Shown: positions 30,357-40,071 of the stretch, one piece after another
Position numbering within the stretch: position 1 is the stretch's first letter
Layout of the letters: the number at the start of each line of letters is the position of its first letter
NCBI RefSeq assembly: GCF_029846175.1
Contig: NZ_JARWAC010000010.1
Coordinates: 372,001-436,000 of the forward strand
Source: Sphaerisporangium sp. TRM90804
GTDB lineage: Bacteria > Actinomycetota > Actinomycetes > Streptosporangiales > Streptosporangiaceae
DNA length: 64,000 bases
Direction of reading: 5' to 3'
Made by a program: the position numbers and the translations under genes
The notes under the pieces: generated by a model
Seen by the model: the letters and a program-made list of their open reading frames with translations, nothing else
What the model was told of the DNA's origin: nothing
The model's database searches: none

Positions 30357-31552
30357 TTGGCGCCCTCCCAGGCGAGGTTCTCCCAGACGACCGTTCCGCC
30401 CATGCCCATGCCGACGCACATCGTGGTGACGCCGTACCGCACGTCGGGCCGCTCGCCCAGCTCGCGGGCGAGCTGGGTCATCAGCCGCACGCCGGAGGAG
30501 GCGAGCGGGTGGCCGAACGCGATCGCGCCGCCGTACGGGTTGACCCGCGTGTCGTCGTCGGCGATGCCGAAGTGCTCCAGGAACGCGAGCACCTGGACGG
30601 CGAACGCCTCGTTGATCTCGAACAGGCCGATGTCGTCGATGGAGAGCCCGGCCAGGCGCAGCGCGCGCTCGGTGGAGGGGATCGGCCCCACGCCCATGAC
30701 CTCGGGGTCCACGCCGGCGAAGGCGTAGGAGACCAGCCGCATCTTCGGCGTGAGCCCCAGCTCCGCTGCGACGTCGGCGGCGGCGACCAGGCAGCCGGTG
30801 GCGCCGTCGTTGAGCCCGGCGGCGTTGCCCGCGGTGACGCGGCCGTGCGGGCGGAACGGCGTCTTCAGCGCCGCCAGCCCTTCGAGGGTGGTGCCGGGCC
30901 GGGGCGGCTCGTCCTCGGTGGCCAGGCCCCAGCCCTCGGCGGCCTTGCGGGTGGCGGTGGGCACCAGGTCGGGCTGGATCCTGTTGTTCGCGTACGCCTT
31001 GGCGACCTTCTCCTGGGAGGCGACGGCGTAGGCGTCGGCGCGCTCCTTGGTGATCGTCGGGTAGCGGTCGTGCAGGTTCTCGGCGGTCATGCCCATGATC
31101 AGCGCGGAGCCGTCCACGAGCTTCTCGGACAGGAAGCGGGGGTTGGGGTCGACGCCCTCGCCCATCGGGTGGCGGCCCATGTGCTCCACGCCGCCGGCGA
31201 TGGCGACGTCGTAGGCGCCGAAGGCGATGCCGCCCGCCACGTTGGTGACGGCCGTCATCGCGCCGGCGCACATGCGGTCGATGGCGTAGCCGGGCACCGA
31301 CTTGGGCAGGCCGGCCAGCACGGCGGCCGAGCGGCCGATGGTCAGGCCCTGGTCGCCGATCTGGGTGGTGGCCGCGATGGCGACCTCGTCGACACGCTCG
31401 GGCGGCAGCGCGGGGTTGCGCCGCATGAGCTCGCGGATGACACGGACGACCAGGTCGTCGGCGCGCGTCTCGGCGTACAGGCCCTTGGGCCCGGACTTTC
31501 CGAACGGTGTGCGCACGCCGTCGACGAACACGACGTCACGAGACGAAGGCAC
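30353..31552 (-). CDS. fadA: Acetyl-CoA acyltransferase (thiolase)
   Basis: 399 residues from the GTG at 31552, which has GAGGAA 6 bases upstream; an ATG at 31588 would add 12 residues without a ribosome site. It catalyses the last step of beta-oxidation, thiolytic cleavage of 3-ketoacyl-CoA. The thiolase active site is complete: nucleophilic Cys in DRMCAGAM near residue 88, NEAFAVQ, GGAIAFGHPLASSGVR with catalytic His, and CVGMGMGG with the second Cys. The stop overlaps the next gene by 4 bases (GTGA), coupling both subunits. A TetR regulator lies upstream but its operator faces the other way. Confidence 0.95.
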   Translation of the reverse strand: MPSSRDVVFVDGVRTPFGKSGPKGLYAETRADDLVVRVIRELMRRNPALPPERVDEVAIAATTQIGDQGLTIGRSAAVLAGLPKSVPGYAIDRMCAGAMTAVTNVAGGIAFGAYDVAIAGGVEHMGRHPMGEGVDPNPRFLSEKLVDGSALIMGMTAENLHDRYPTITKERADAYAVASQEKVAKAYANNRIQPDLVPTATRKAAEGWGLATEDEPPRPGTTLEGLAALKTPFRPHGRVTAGNAAGLNDGATGCLVAAADVAAELGLTPKMRLVSYAFAGVDPEVMGVGPIPSTERALRLAGLSIDDIGLFEINEAFAVQVLAFLEHFGIADDDTRVNPYGGAIAFGHPLASSGVRLMTQLARELGERPDVRYGVTTMCVGMGMGGTVVWENLAWEGAK

Positions 31553-31659
31553 GGCTGCTTCCTCGATTCCTGGCGGCTTCCCTGCCACATAGGCTACTCA
31601 TCAGTAACATGATGCCACGCGCCGGGTCGTCGTCGTGCCCGGCGACCGTCTGGAAGCGG

Positions 31660-32271
31660 TCAGGCGATGCCCCCGAGTACGGTGCGCGCCAGGCCGGCGG
31701 CGAAGGTCTCCAGCGGCGGCGGAGGCGAGGCGGCGGGGCCCATGAACTGGCGCAGGAAGGCGCGCTGGTAGCAGGCGCCCAGCAGGAGGGCCGCCGCCGA
31801 GTCGGGGTCGGCGTCGGCGCGTATGCGCCCGCCGGCGCGCAGGGCGCGCAGGTAGCCGGCCAGCGCCTCCAGCAGCTTGTGCGGCCCGGCGTCCAGCTCG
31901 CGCAGCCGCTCGCGGTGGCGTTCGAGCAGCGAGGGCTCGGCGAAGAGCGACAGGCCGATCGGCATGCTCTCCTCGTAGAACAGCGTCGCGGTGCGGGCGA
32001 TCTCGGCCAGGCAGTCCTCGATCGCGCGGTCGCCGGGGTCGTTCGTCAGCTCGGCGAGGAGCGCGCTCAAGCCGGGCAGCCGCTCCTGCAGCACGGTGAC
32101 GAAGAGCTCCTCCTTGCTCGTGAAGTGCCGGTACAGGGCGGCCTCCGAGCAGCCCGCCTCGCGGGCGATCTCCTTGGTGGTCACCCGGGCGAGCCCCAGC
32201 GTGCGCATGAGGTGCTCGGCGGCGTCGATGATGCGCCGCCGGGTGCGTGCGCCGTCGCGCTGGAGGGGCAT
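31660..32271 (-). CDS. TetR family transcriptional regulator
   Basis: 203 residues from the ATG at 32271. The N-terminal helix-turn-helix at about 10-57 (RRIIDAAEHLMRTLGLARVTTKEIAREAGCSEAALYRHFTSKEELF) is canonical; the C-terminal ligand domain is divergent as usual. It is divergent from the NAD(P)H-binding protein gene, with a perfect 7-bp inverted repeat operator at 32337-32352 just before that gene. Autoregulation and repression of the neighbour are therefore likely. A second short inverted repeat (GGAAG-AATC-CTTCC) lies directly upstream of its own start. Confidence 0.93.
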   Translation of the reverse strand: MPLQRDGARTRRRIIDAAEHLMRTLGLARVTTKEIAREAGCSEAALYRHFTSKEELFVTVLQERLPGLSALLAELTNDPGDRAIEDCLAEIARTATLFYEESMPIGLSLFAEPSLLERHRERLRELDAGPHKLLEALAGYLRALRAGGRIRADADPDSAAALLLGACYQRAFLRQFMGPAASPPPPLETFAAGLARTVLGGIA

Positions 32272-32330
32272 GGGAAGGATTCTTCCTTTCGCTGAACCGG
32301 AGTCGACCGCCGGGACCCGGATCTCCATCC

Positions 32331-32352
32331 TATGATGTGAGTGAGCACTCAC
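32331..32352 (+). promoter_or_regulatory. -10 element and TetR operator
   Basis: TATGAT at 32331-32336 is a near-consensus -10 box. It is followed immediately by GTGAGTG-AG-CACTCAC (32337-32352), inverted 7-base arms of the kind bound by many actinomycete TetR proteins. A repressor here would cover the transcription start of the gene at 32372. Confidence 0.8.
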
Positions 32353-32371
32353 CAACATGGGGAGACGTCAA

Positions 32372-33010
32372 ATGAAGATCACCGTCTTCGGCGCGACCGG
32401 ACGCACCGGTCAGCAGGTCGTCAGGCAGGCGCTGGACGCCGGGCACCAGGTCGCGGCCGTCGTCCGCGATCCGGCGCGGCTGCCCGTGAGCCACTCCGCC
32501 CTGGAGGTCGTGACCGTCGCCGACGTGACCGACCCCGCCGCGCTGCGCCCCGCCCTGGCCGGGCGCGAGGCCGTGGTGTCGGCGCTCGGGCCGCGCGCCC
32601 GCAAGGACGCCGGCATCGCCTCGGCCGCGACGCGGTCCATCCTGCGGGCCATGGAGCTGAGCGACGTGCGGCGGCTCGTGGTCCTCAGCGCCGTCCCGGT
32701 CGGCCCCATCCCCGAGGGGGAATCGTTCCTCAACCGCGCCGTGGCCGTGCCGCTGATGCGCAGGATCCTGAGCACGATGTACGCCGACCTCGCGGTGATG
32801 GAGCACGAGGTCCGGCACGGCTCCGCCGAGTGGACGATCGTGCGCCCGCCCCGCCTCACCCAGAAGCCCTTCACCGGCACCTACCGGCGGTCCATCGGCG
32901 GCAACGTGCCCGGCGGCCACTCGATCTCCTATCCCGACCTCGCCCACGCCATGCTCGCCGTCCTGGACGACCCGGCGACGATCAAGCAGGCGGTCGGAGT
33001 CGCCAACTGA
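32372..33010 (+). CDS. NAD(P)H-binding atypical SDR family protein
   Basis: 212 residues from the ATG at 32372, preceded by GGGGAGA. An N-terminal Rossmann motif KITVFGATGRTGQQVVRQAL binds NAD(P). VVVLSAVPVG-like and TIVRPPRLTQKPFTGTYR segments place it with atypical short-chain proteins of the biliverdin reductase B / NmrA-like group. The classical YxxxK pair is not obvious. The substrate is unknown. It is regulated by the divergent TetR through the operator overlapping its promoter; such TetR/SDR pairs often respond to electrophiles or xenobiotics. Confidence 0.88.
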   Translation: MKITVFGATGRTGQQVVRQALDAGHQVAAVVRDPARLPVSHSALEVVTVADVTDPAALRPALAGREAVVSALGPRARKDAGIASAATRSILRAMELSDVRRLVVLSAVPVGPIPEGESFLNRAVAVPLMRRILSTMYADLAVMEHEVRHGSAEWTIVRPPRLTQKPFTGTYRRSIGGNVPGGHSISYPDLAHAMLAVLDDPATIKQAVGVAN

Positions 33011-33090
33011 GGCCGGCAGACGCGTCGTCACGCGGGCGCGGCGGGCACCGTTGATCTAGTCTGTGCGGCAGGCCGGTCTGTGGGGGTTCG

Positions 33091-33867
33091 ATGTCGTACG
33101 CGCCAAGGGTGTTCTCCGGGATCGAGGTGGTCCCGCTGCGCGACGCGGTCGGCCCCATGGGGCCGGCGCTGCGGCGGCCGCTGCGCGACATCCTCACCGG
33201 CGGCTCGGATGACGACTGGGCCGCGGTGCCCGAGGAGCAGTGGGTCCTGCACTTCCGCTGCTACCTGCTGCGCGGGCGCACCGGGCGGCCCGTCCTGGTG
33301 GACACCGGGGTGGGCGCCGCCGGTTCGCCCGCGTCGAGCTGGGCCCCGGCTCCGGGGCACCTCATCGGCGAGCTCGCGGCGGCCGGCGTCGCGCCGCGGG
33401 ACGTCGGCACGGTGGTCTTCACGCACCTGCACAGCGACCACGCGAGCGGCGCCGTGCTGGAGGGCGTCCCGGCCTTCCCGGACGCGCGGCACGTGGTGCA
33501 GGGCGCCGAGGTCGACTGGATCGAGAAGTCCGGCCCCAACCCCATCCTGGAGCGGGTGCTCCGCCCGCTGACCGGGCTGGTCGACACGGTCGAGGGGGAG
33601 GCCGAGGTGATCCCGGGCGTCCACGTCGTCCCGGCGCCCGGCCACACGCCGGGGCACCAGGTGGTGCGCGTCGGCCCGCTGACGCTCACCGGCGACGCGG
33701 TGCTGCACCCGGTGCAGCTCGTCAACCCCTCGATCCGGTACGCGCACGACGAGGACCCCGGGCAGGCGGCGGCGACGCGCCGGGAGCTACTGGACGCGGT
33801 CCGCGCGCGCGGCGGGCTGATCGGCACCGCGCACTTCACGGAGCCCTTCACCGAGCTGGGCGGCTGA
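33091..33867 (+). CDS. MBL-fold metallo-hydrolase
   Basis: 258 residues. Metallo-beta-lactamase fold with metal motif THLHSDHASG near residue 111, preceded by LVDTGVG. Later metal ligands are His in PAPGHTPGHQVV (about 190), Asp in LTGDAVLH, and a final His in GTAHFTEPF. It resembles the lactonase/hydrolase subgroup; no signal peptide. Its last 81 bases overlap the 3' end of the convergent MFS gene. The substrate is unknown. Confidence 0.9.
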   Translation: MSYAPRVFSGIEVVPLRDAVGPMGPALRRPLRDILTGGSDDDWAAVPEEQWVLHFRCYLLRGRTGRPVLVDTGVGAAGSPASSWAPAPGHLIGELAAAGVAPRDVGTVVFTHLHSDHASGAVLEGVPAFPDARHVVQGAEVDWIEKSGPNPILERVLRPLTGLVDTVEGEAEVIPGVHVVPAPGHTPGHQVVRVGPLTLTGDAVLHPVQLVNPSIRYAHDEDPGQAAATRRELLDAVRARGGLIGTAHFTEPFTELGG

Positions 33868-35067
33868 CCGGCGCGCCTTGCGGCGGTAGCGCACGACCTG
33901 GAGGCCGCCGACGGCCCACACCGGATACTGCAGGGCGAACGCCCACCGGTACGCGCTCATGCCCGTGCCGGCGCGCAGGTCGAGCGCGGCGCCGATCACC
34001 GCGATCAGCGACATCGTGGTCAGGAAGCCCCAGCAGTTGACGATCCCGGTCGCCACGGCGATGCGGGCGGGCGGGTTGAAGGTGCGGGCGAAGTCGAAGC
34101 CGAGCATGGAGCCGGGCCCGTTCCACGCCATGACCACGATGAGCGCCACCAGCAGCCAGAGCGGGGCGCGGCCCGGCCAGAGCAGGACGACCGTCCACGC
34201 CGCCGCGGTCGACGCGATGACGAGCAGCGCCATCCGCGACCGGTGGAACGGGTGGCGTCCGGCCAGGTAGCCGAGGCCCGGCCCGAACACCATGCCGAGC
34301 AGCGTGAGCGCGGTGAGCAGCACCCCGGCCGTCGCGGGCGACAGCCCTTGCGCCTCGACCAGGAACGGATAGCCCCACAGCAGGAGGAACGCGCTCGCCG
34401 ACGACTGGGTCGCCGCGTGCGTCCACATGCCCAGCCGGGTGCCGGGATGGGCCCAGGCGTCCCGCAGGCGGGGCCGTTCGCGCGCCCCGGCCGGCCGCAC
34501 GTCGCGCAGGAACGCCGCGACCAGCAGCAGGGACACCACGCCCATGGCGGCGGCGGTCAGGAAGGTGGGGGTCCACCCGTAGCGGTGCAGGGCCTGGATG
34601 AGCGGTATGGCCGAGGCCACCGCGCCGAGTTGGCCGAGCAGGCCGGTGGTCTGGACGAGCACCGGGTTGCGCCGCGCGGGGAACCAGACGTTGATCAGCC
34701 GGATGACGCTCAGCAGCGTCATGGCGTCGCCCACGCCCACCAGCACCCGGCCGCCGACGGCCTCGGCGAGGCCGCCGGAGAGCGCGAAGACGAGCTGCCC
34801 GCAGGCCATGACCCCCGCCCCGGTGAGCAGCATGCGCTTGGAGCCCAGGCGGTCGACCAGGATGCCGACGGGGATCTGCATGCCGGCGTAGACGAGGAGC
34901 TGGAGCATGGCCAGCAGCGACAGCCCCGCGGCCCCGACCCCCAGCCGCAGCCCGGCCTCGATGCCGGCCACGCCGAGCGACTGCCGGTGGAAGACGGCGG
35001 TCACGTAGGCCACCAGCCCCGTCGCCCAGATCAGCCACACCCGAAAGGGCGTTCCGTCCCCCGCCAC
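33787..35067 (-). CDS. MFS transporter
   Basis: 426 residues, with about 12 hydrophobic segments. The MFS signature between helices 2 and 3 is PVGILVDRLGSKRMLLTGAG near residue 68, and a second in the C-terminal half is GYLAGRHPFHRSR. The arrangement is closest to the phosphate/anion-cation symporter-like group, but the substrate is not deducible. The C-terminal ~27 residues are coded opposite the end of the MBL-hydrolase gene, an 81-base convergent overlap. The start ATG at 35067 is followed by a short hydrophilic N-terminus and lies 69 bases after the MMPL gene on the same strand. Confidence 0.88.
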   Translation of the reverse strand: MAGDGTPFRVWLIWATGLVAYVTAVFHRQSLGVAGIEAGLRLGVGAAGLSLLAMLQLLVYAGMQIPVGILVDRLGSKRMLLTGAGVMACGQLVFALSGGLAEAVGGRVLVGVGDAMTLLSVIRLINVWFPARRNPVLVQTTGLLGQLGAVASAIPLIQALHRYGWTPTFLTAAAMGVVSLLLVAAFLRDVRPAGARERPRLRDAWAHPGTRLGMWTHAATQSSASAFLLLWGYPFLVEAQGLSPATAGVLLTALTLLGMVFGPGLGYLAGRHPFHRSRMALLVIASTAAAWTVVLLWPGRAPLWLLVALIVVMAWNGPGSMLGFDFARTFNPPARIAVATGIVNCWGFLTTMSLIAVIGAALDLRAGTGMSAYRWAFALQYPVWAVGGLQVVRYRRKARRSAAQLGEGLREVRGADQPAARADRVQ

Positions 35068-35097
35068 GCGGCCGATTTTACGTTTCGCCCGTTTCGC

Positions 35098-35123
35098 GCC
35101 CCCGCCCGGCGTCCGGCGGGGGC
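35098..35123 (-). terminator. GC-rich hairpin downstream of the MMPL gene
   Basis: GCCCCCGCC and GGCGGGGGC form a 9-bp stem with an 8-base loop, 13 bases beyond the MMPL stop. It separates that gene from the MFS gene downstream. Confidence 0.6.
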
Positions 35124-35136
35124 GAGGAACCGGGGC

Positions 35137-37398
35137 TCAGCCGACGGGGACCGGGGTCCGCTCCTGACCGGCCGGGGTCTGGTCGTCATCGTCGTCGTCG
35201 TCGCCGTGGGAGAGGCGGGGAAGCCAGTTCAGCCAGCGCGGGAGGTACCAGTTCCAGTCGCCCAGCAGCTTCATGGTGGCGGGGAGCAGGACCGCGCGCA
35301 CGATGGTGGCGTCGATCAGGATCGCCGCGGCGAGGCCGACGCCCATCTGCTTGAAGGTGAGCAGCGAGAGGGTGGAGAAGGTCGCGAAGACCGCGACCAT
35401 GATCAGGGCCGCGCTCGTCACCACGCCGGCCGTCGACCCGATGCCGGACGCGATGGCGTCCTCGGTGCGCATGCCGCGGTCGAAGGCCTCGCGGATCCGG
35501 CTGAGGATGAAGACGTGGTAGTCCATCGACAGGCCGAACAGGATCACGAACAGGAACAGCGGGATCCAGTCGGTGATCGCCCCGGTCGAGGTGAACCCCA
35601 GCGGGCCCTCGCCCCATCCCCACTGGAAGACCAGCACGAGCACGCCGTACGCCGCAGCCACCGACAGCAGGTTGAGCAGGATCGCCTTGACCGCGACCAC
35701 CAGCGACCTGAACGACGTCAGCAGCAGCACGAAGGCGAGCAGCAGCACGAACGCGAACACCAGCGGCATGCTCCTGGCGAGCTGGTCGTTGAAGTCCATC
35801 GACCCGGCCGCGCTGCCGGTGACGTACGCCTGGCCCACCGGGGCCAGCGTTCCGGGGACGACCTGCTCGCGGATCGTGCGGACGGCTCGTTCGGACGCCT
35901 CGCCCTCGCCCTTGAGCCCGACCGAGATCTTCGCGACGGTCCTGTCCGGGTTGACCTCGACGCCGAACGGCTCGTTGGCCTGCCCGGTGGCGAACGCCCG
36001 CGTCTTGAAGCGGTCGATCGCGGCCGTCACCTCGGGCGTGGTCACGTCCGCGGCCTTGAGCACCACCACGGCCGGCTCGTTGCCGCCGGGGAAGGCCTGG
36101 TCGATTCGCTTGAAGGTCTCGGCGATGGCGTAGCCGCCCTGCAGGTCGTCGATCGACTGCGGGCCGGTGCGCAGGCCGAAGGCCGGCAGGGCGAGCGCCA
36201 CCAGCAGCCCGCCCGCCAGGACGGCGGAGACCAGCGGGCGGCGCAGGACACCGGTGAGGATGCCGTTCCACACCCGGCCCTGCCCGCCGCCCCCGCCGAG
36301 CCGCCGCGCCCAGGTGACCCGCCCCCGGGTCAGCACCCGCACGGTGCCGTGCACCAGCCGGGCGTCGATCTTGTCGCCGACCAGGGACAGCAGCGCGGGC
36401 AGCACGGTCAGCGAGCCGATCATGGCGGTGAGCACCACGAGGATGGTGCCCTCGGCGAAGCCCATGAAGATGCCGTTGCCGGTGAGGAACATCCCGGCCA
36501 TGGCCACGATGACGGTGATGCCGGAGATGAGCACCGCGCGCCCGGAGGTCGCGGCGGCGATCTCGATGGCGCGCACCTTGCCGCGGCCCTTCGCGCGCTC
36601 CTCCCGTTCCCTGCGGATGTAGAACAGCGAGTAGTCCACGCCGACCGCCAGCCCGATGAGCAGCATGAGGTTGGGCGTCGCCTCGTCCACGTGCAGGAGC
36701 TGGCTGGTCAGCGCCAGCAGGCCGGTGGCGCCGACGATGGCGGTCATCGCGAGCGCGAGCGGCACCAGCGCGGCGAGCAGCGCCCCGAACGCCGCCAGCA
36801 GGATGCCGAAGGTGATCGGCAGCGAGAGCCGCTCCGCCCGGACGAAGTCCTGGTCGATCGCCTCGCCGATCAGCTTGTCGGCGCTCGCCCCGCCCGCCTG
36901 CTCCACGCGCAGGCCGGGTGACGCCTTCTGCACCCCGGCGACGGCCGCCAGCACCGGCCGCACCCGGTCGGACGCCGTGTCGCCGTCGCCCTTCATGTCG
37001 AACTGCACGAGGGCGGTGCGCTTGTCGGGGCTGACCGGCGAGGGCCGCTCGTCGTACGGCGTGCGCACGTTCTCGACCTGGCCGGTGGCGATCACCGCGT
37101 CCTTCACCCGCGTCACGGCGTCGCGGAAGCCGGGGTCGGCCACGGTAAGCGCGCCGTCCCTCGCCTGGATGAGCACGACCTCGCCCGCGACCTCCGGGAA
37201 CCTCGCGCCGTCGAGGATCACGCCGGCGGCGCGGGAATCGCCGTTCTGGGTCTCGTAGTCCTTCATCTGCGCCGTGCCGACCGCGTTGCCCGCCAACGTG
37301 GCCACCGCCACGAAGCCGACCCAGATCATGATCGCCGCCCACCGGTGGCGGGCGCTCCACCCGCCGATCGAGGCGGCCAGGTTTCTCCGGCGTGCCAT
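35137..37398 (-). CDS. MMPL-family RND transporter
   Basis: 753 residues from the ATG at 37398, preceded by GGGGAGA. Two MMPL halves are visible, each with one helix, a large extracytoplasmic loop and a bundle of five to six helices. Conserved segments include GLAVGVDYSLFYIRREREERAKG in the first half and FGLSMDYHVFILSRIREAFDRG in the second, with the Asp-Tyr pairs used for proton relay. It is probably a proton-driven exporter of lipids or lipophilic compounds. The tail is unusual: a run of seven Asp residues followed by a Pro/Thr-rich end. It is the first gene of its transcript. Confidence 0.92.
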   Translation of the reverse strand: MARRRNLAASIGGWSARHRWAAIMIWVGFVAVATLAGNAVGTAQMKDYETQNGDSRAAGVILDGARFPEVAGEVVLIQARDGALTVADPGFRDAVTRVKDAVIATGQVENVRTPYDERPSPVSPDKRTALVQFDMKGDGDTASDRVRPVLAAVAGVQKASPGLRVEQAGGASADKLIGEAIDQDFVRAERLSLPITFGILLAAFGALLAALVPLALAMTAIVGATGLLALTSQLLHVDEATPNLMLLIGLAVGVDYSLFYIRREREERAKGRGKVRAIEIAAATSGRAVLISGITVIVAMAGMFLTGNGIFMGFAEGTILVVLTAMIGSLTVLPALLSLVGDKIDARLVHGTVRVLTRGRVTWARRLGGGGGQGRVWNGILTGVLRRPLVSAVLAGGLLVALALPAFGLRTGPQSIDDLQGGYAIAETFKRIDQAFPGGNEPAVVVLKAADVTTPEVTAAIDRFKTRAFATGQANEPFGVEVNPDRTVAKISVGLKGEGEASERAVRTIREQVVPGTLAPVGQAYVTGSAAGSMDFNDQLARSMPLVFAFVLLLAFVLLLTSFRSLVVAVKAILLNLLSVAAAYGVLVLVFQWGWGEGPLGFTSTGAITDWIPLFLFVILFGLSMDYHVFILSRIREAFDRGMRTEDAIASGIGSTAGVVTSAALIMVAVFATFSTLSLLTFKQMGVGLAAAILIDATIVRAVLLPATMKLLGDWNWYLPRWLNWLPRLSHGDDDDDDDQTPAGQERTPVPVG

Positions 37399-37574
37399 CA
37401 CATGTCTCCCCGTTCTCTTTAAGGCCGAAGCTAGGGCCGGGGAAGACGCGATACATCGCCCTGGGTTCGCAAACGCCGGTACGGCGGAAGGAGTAGGCCG
37501 CGGGGGCCTGATCAGCCTGGGGTCCTACGGGCGAGCCCTTAGGGGACGCCGCCGCCGGCCGGTACGGTCAGACC

Positions 37575-38039
37575 ATGGCCACGATCCCGACCGGCGACTT
37601 CCTCGCGAGCCTGAACAAGATCGTCGCGAGCGCGGGGGCGTTCATCACCGACCCGCAGGGCCGGGTGCTGCTCGTGAAGCCCAACTACCGCGACCACTGG
37701 GGATGGCCAGGTGGGCACGTGGACGCGGGGGAGACCCCCGAGCAGGCCTGCGCGCGGGAGATCACCGAGGAGCTGGGCCTCACCCTCCCCGTGGGCGAGC
37801 TGCTCGTCGTCCACTGGGTGCCGCCGTTCGACGACCGCCCGATGCCCATGGTGCACTTCCTGTTCGACTGCGGCGGCCTGCCCGACGGCGACGGCGTCAT
37901 CCTGCAGGAGGAGGAGCTGGACGACCACGCCTTCTACACGCCGGACGAGGCCGACGCCGTCATGCCCCCGATCCTGACCGCGCGCCTGCGCGCCGCCGTC
38001 GACGCGCGGCGGCGGGGGGCCGTCCGCTACCTGAGCTGA
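37575..38039 (+). CDS. NUDIX hydrolase
   Basis: 154 residues. The Nudix box GGHVDAGETPEQACAREITEELGL (about residues 47-70) is complete with the REITEE metal site. It would hydrolyse a nucleoside diphosphate linked to another group; the actual substrate is not evident. It starts with ATG at 37575, 176 bases from the divergent MMPL gene, and is convergent with the UXS-like gene at 38072. Confidence 0.93.
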   Translation: MATIPTGDFLASLNKIVASAGAFITDPQGRVLLVKPNYRDHWGWPGGHVDAGETPEQACAREITEELGLTLPVGELLVVHWVPPFDDRPMPMVHFLFDCGGLPDGDGVILQEEELDDHAFYTPDEADAVMPPILTARLRAAVDARRRGAVRYLS

Positions 38040-38071
38040 TCCGCGTCCGCGCACGGCCCCCCGGTGCCCGC

Positions 38072-39027
<956 letters not shown>

Positions 39028-39031
<4 letters not shown>

Positions 39032-40071
39032 CGAACGCCCACCTCCATGAGGCCGAGGGCGGCGTCCAGCACCGTCTCGGTTCCGATCTCCAGCAGGCCC
39101 GGGTCGGGCCGGCTCGCGTGCGGGTCGCCGTGCCGCCCGGCCCACAGGGCGACGTGCGGGCCGCGCTCGGGCGGCCCCCAGCGGGCGGGCGGCACCGGGC
39201 CGAACAGCACCACCGACGGGGTGCCGAACGCGGTCGCCAGGTGCGCGACGCCGGTGTCCCCGCAGACCGCCAGGCGCGCCCCGGCGACCAGGCGCGCCAG
39301 GTCGCCGGCGTCCGTGCGGCCCGCGACGACCGACCGCGCCGGCAGCCCGGCGAGCGTGCCGACGCGGTGCGCCAGCGACCGCTCGGCCGCGTTCCCGGTG
39401 ACCAGCACCCGGTGCCCGGCGGCGGCGAGCGCGGCGGCCACCTCGGCGAACCGCTCCGGCGGCCAGCGCCGCGCCCGCGCCGACGCGCCGGGATGCACGA
39501 CGACGTGCCCGCCCGTCCCCGCGCCGTTTCCCGCGGCCTGAGCCGGCGCCGTCTCGGCGGACGTCCCGTCTGGGCGGCCGGCGGGACGCGGGCGGCCGGG
39601 CGGGTGCGGCAGGTACAGGTCGGCCGGGTCCGTGGGGATGCCGTACGACTCCAGCAGCGCGCACCACCGGGCCACCTCGTGCACCTCCTCCCGCCAGGGC
39701 GGGCCGTGCAGGTGCGGGAACTGCGGGTGGGCGTGGGTGAGCAGACGGGCCGCGCCCGTGCGGCACAGCGCCGCCGTGCTCCGCGGCCCGCGCCCGTGCA
39801 GGTTGACGGCGACGGCGGGCCGGTCGAGCGGCACCGGGCCGGGCCCGGACACGTCGAGCAGCTCGTCGACGCCGCCGATCAGCTCCACCACGCCGCCCAG
39901 CGCCGCCGGCGCCGCCAGCACGAGGCGGTGCCCCGGATGGGCCCGCCGCAGCGCCCGCAGCGCCGGCACCGCCGTGAGCAGGTCGCCGAGCCCCAGCCCG
40001 CGCAGCACGAGCAGCACGGGCAGTACGGGCAGTACGGGCAGCACGGGCGCCGCCCTGGTCCGCGGGTTCAC
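39028..40071 (-). CDS. Family 9 glycosyltransferase (heptosyltransferase-like)
   Basis: 347 residues from the GTG at 40071 that overlaps the SDR stop by 4 bases; a GTG at 40077 is possible. GT9 architecture: an N-terminal GT-B half with [26 protein letters not shown], then [27 protein letters not shown] and [31 protein letters not shown] in the nucleotide-binding half. GT9 is the family of bacterial heptosyltransferases (WaaC/WaaF), fitting the GmhA and HldE homologues in the same operon. The N-terminus has a Pro-Val-Leu repeat coded by a 9-bp tandem repeat. Confidence 0.88.
40019..40050 (-). repeat. 9-bp tandem repeat at the start of a GT9 gene
   Basis: The plus-strand unit GGGCAGTAC (with CAC variants) is repeated about three and a half times and encodes PVL repeats. 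Slippage here would add or remove residues in frame. Confidence 0.75.

Noticed and set aside
28257-31271. Fusion of the FadJ-like protein with an upstream 300-residue extension
   Set aside because: The upstream part is a shadow of the thiolase gene; a GTG at 30356 overlapping the thiolase stop is the natural start.
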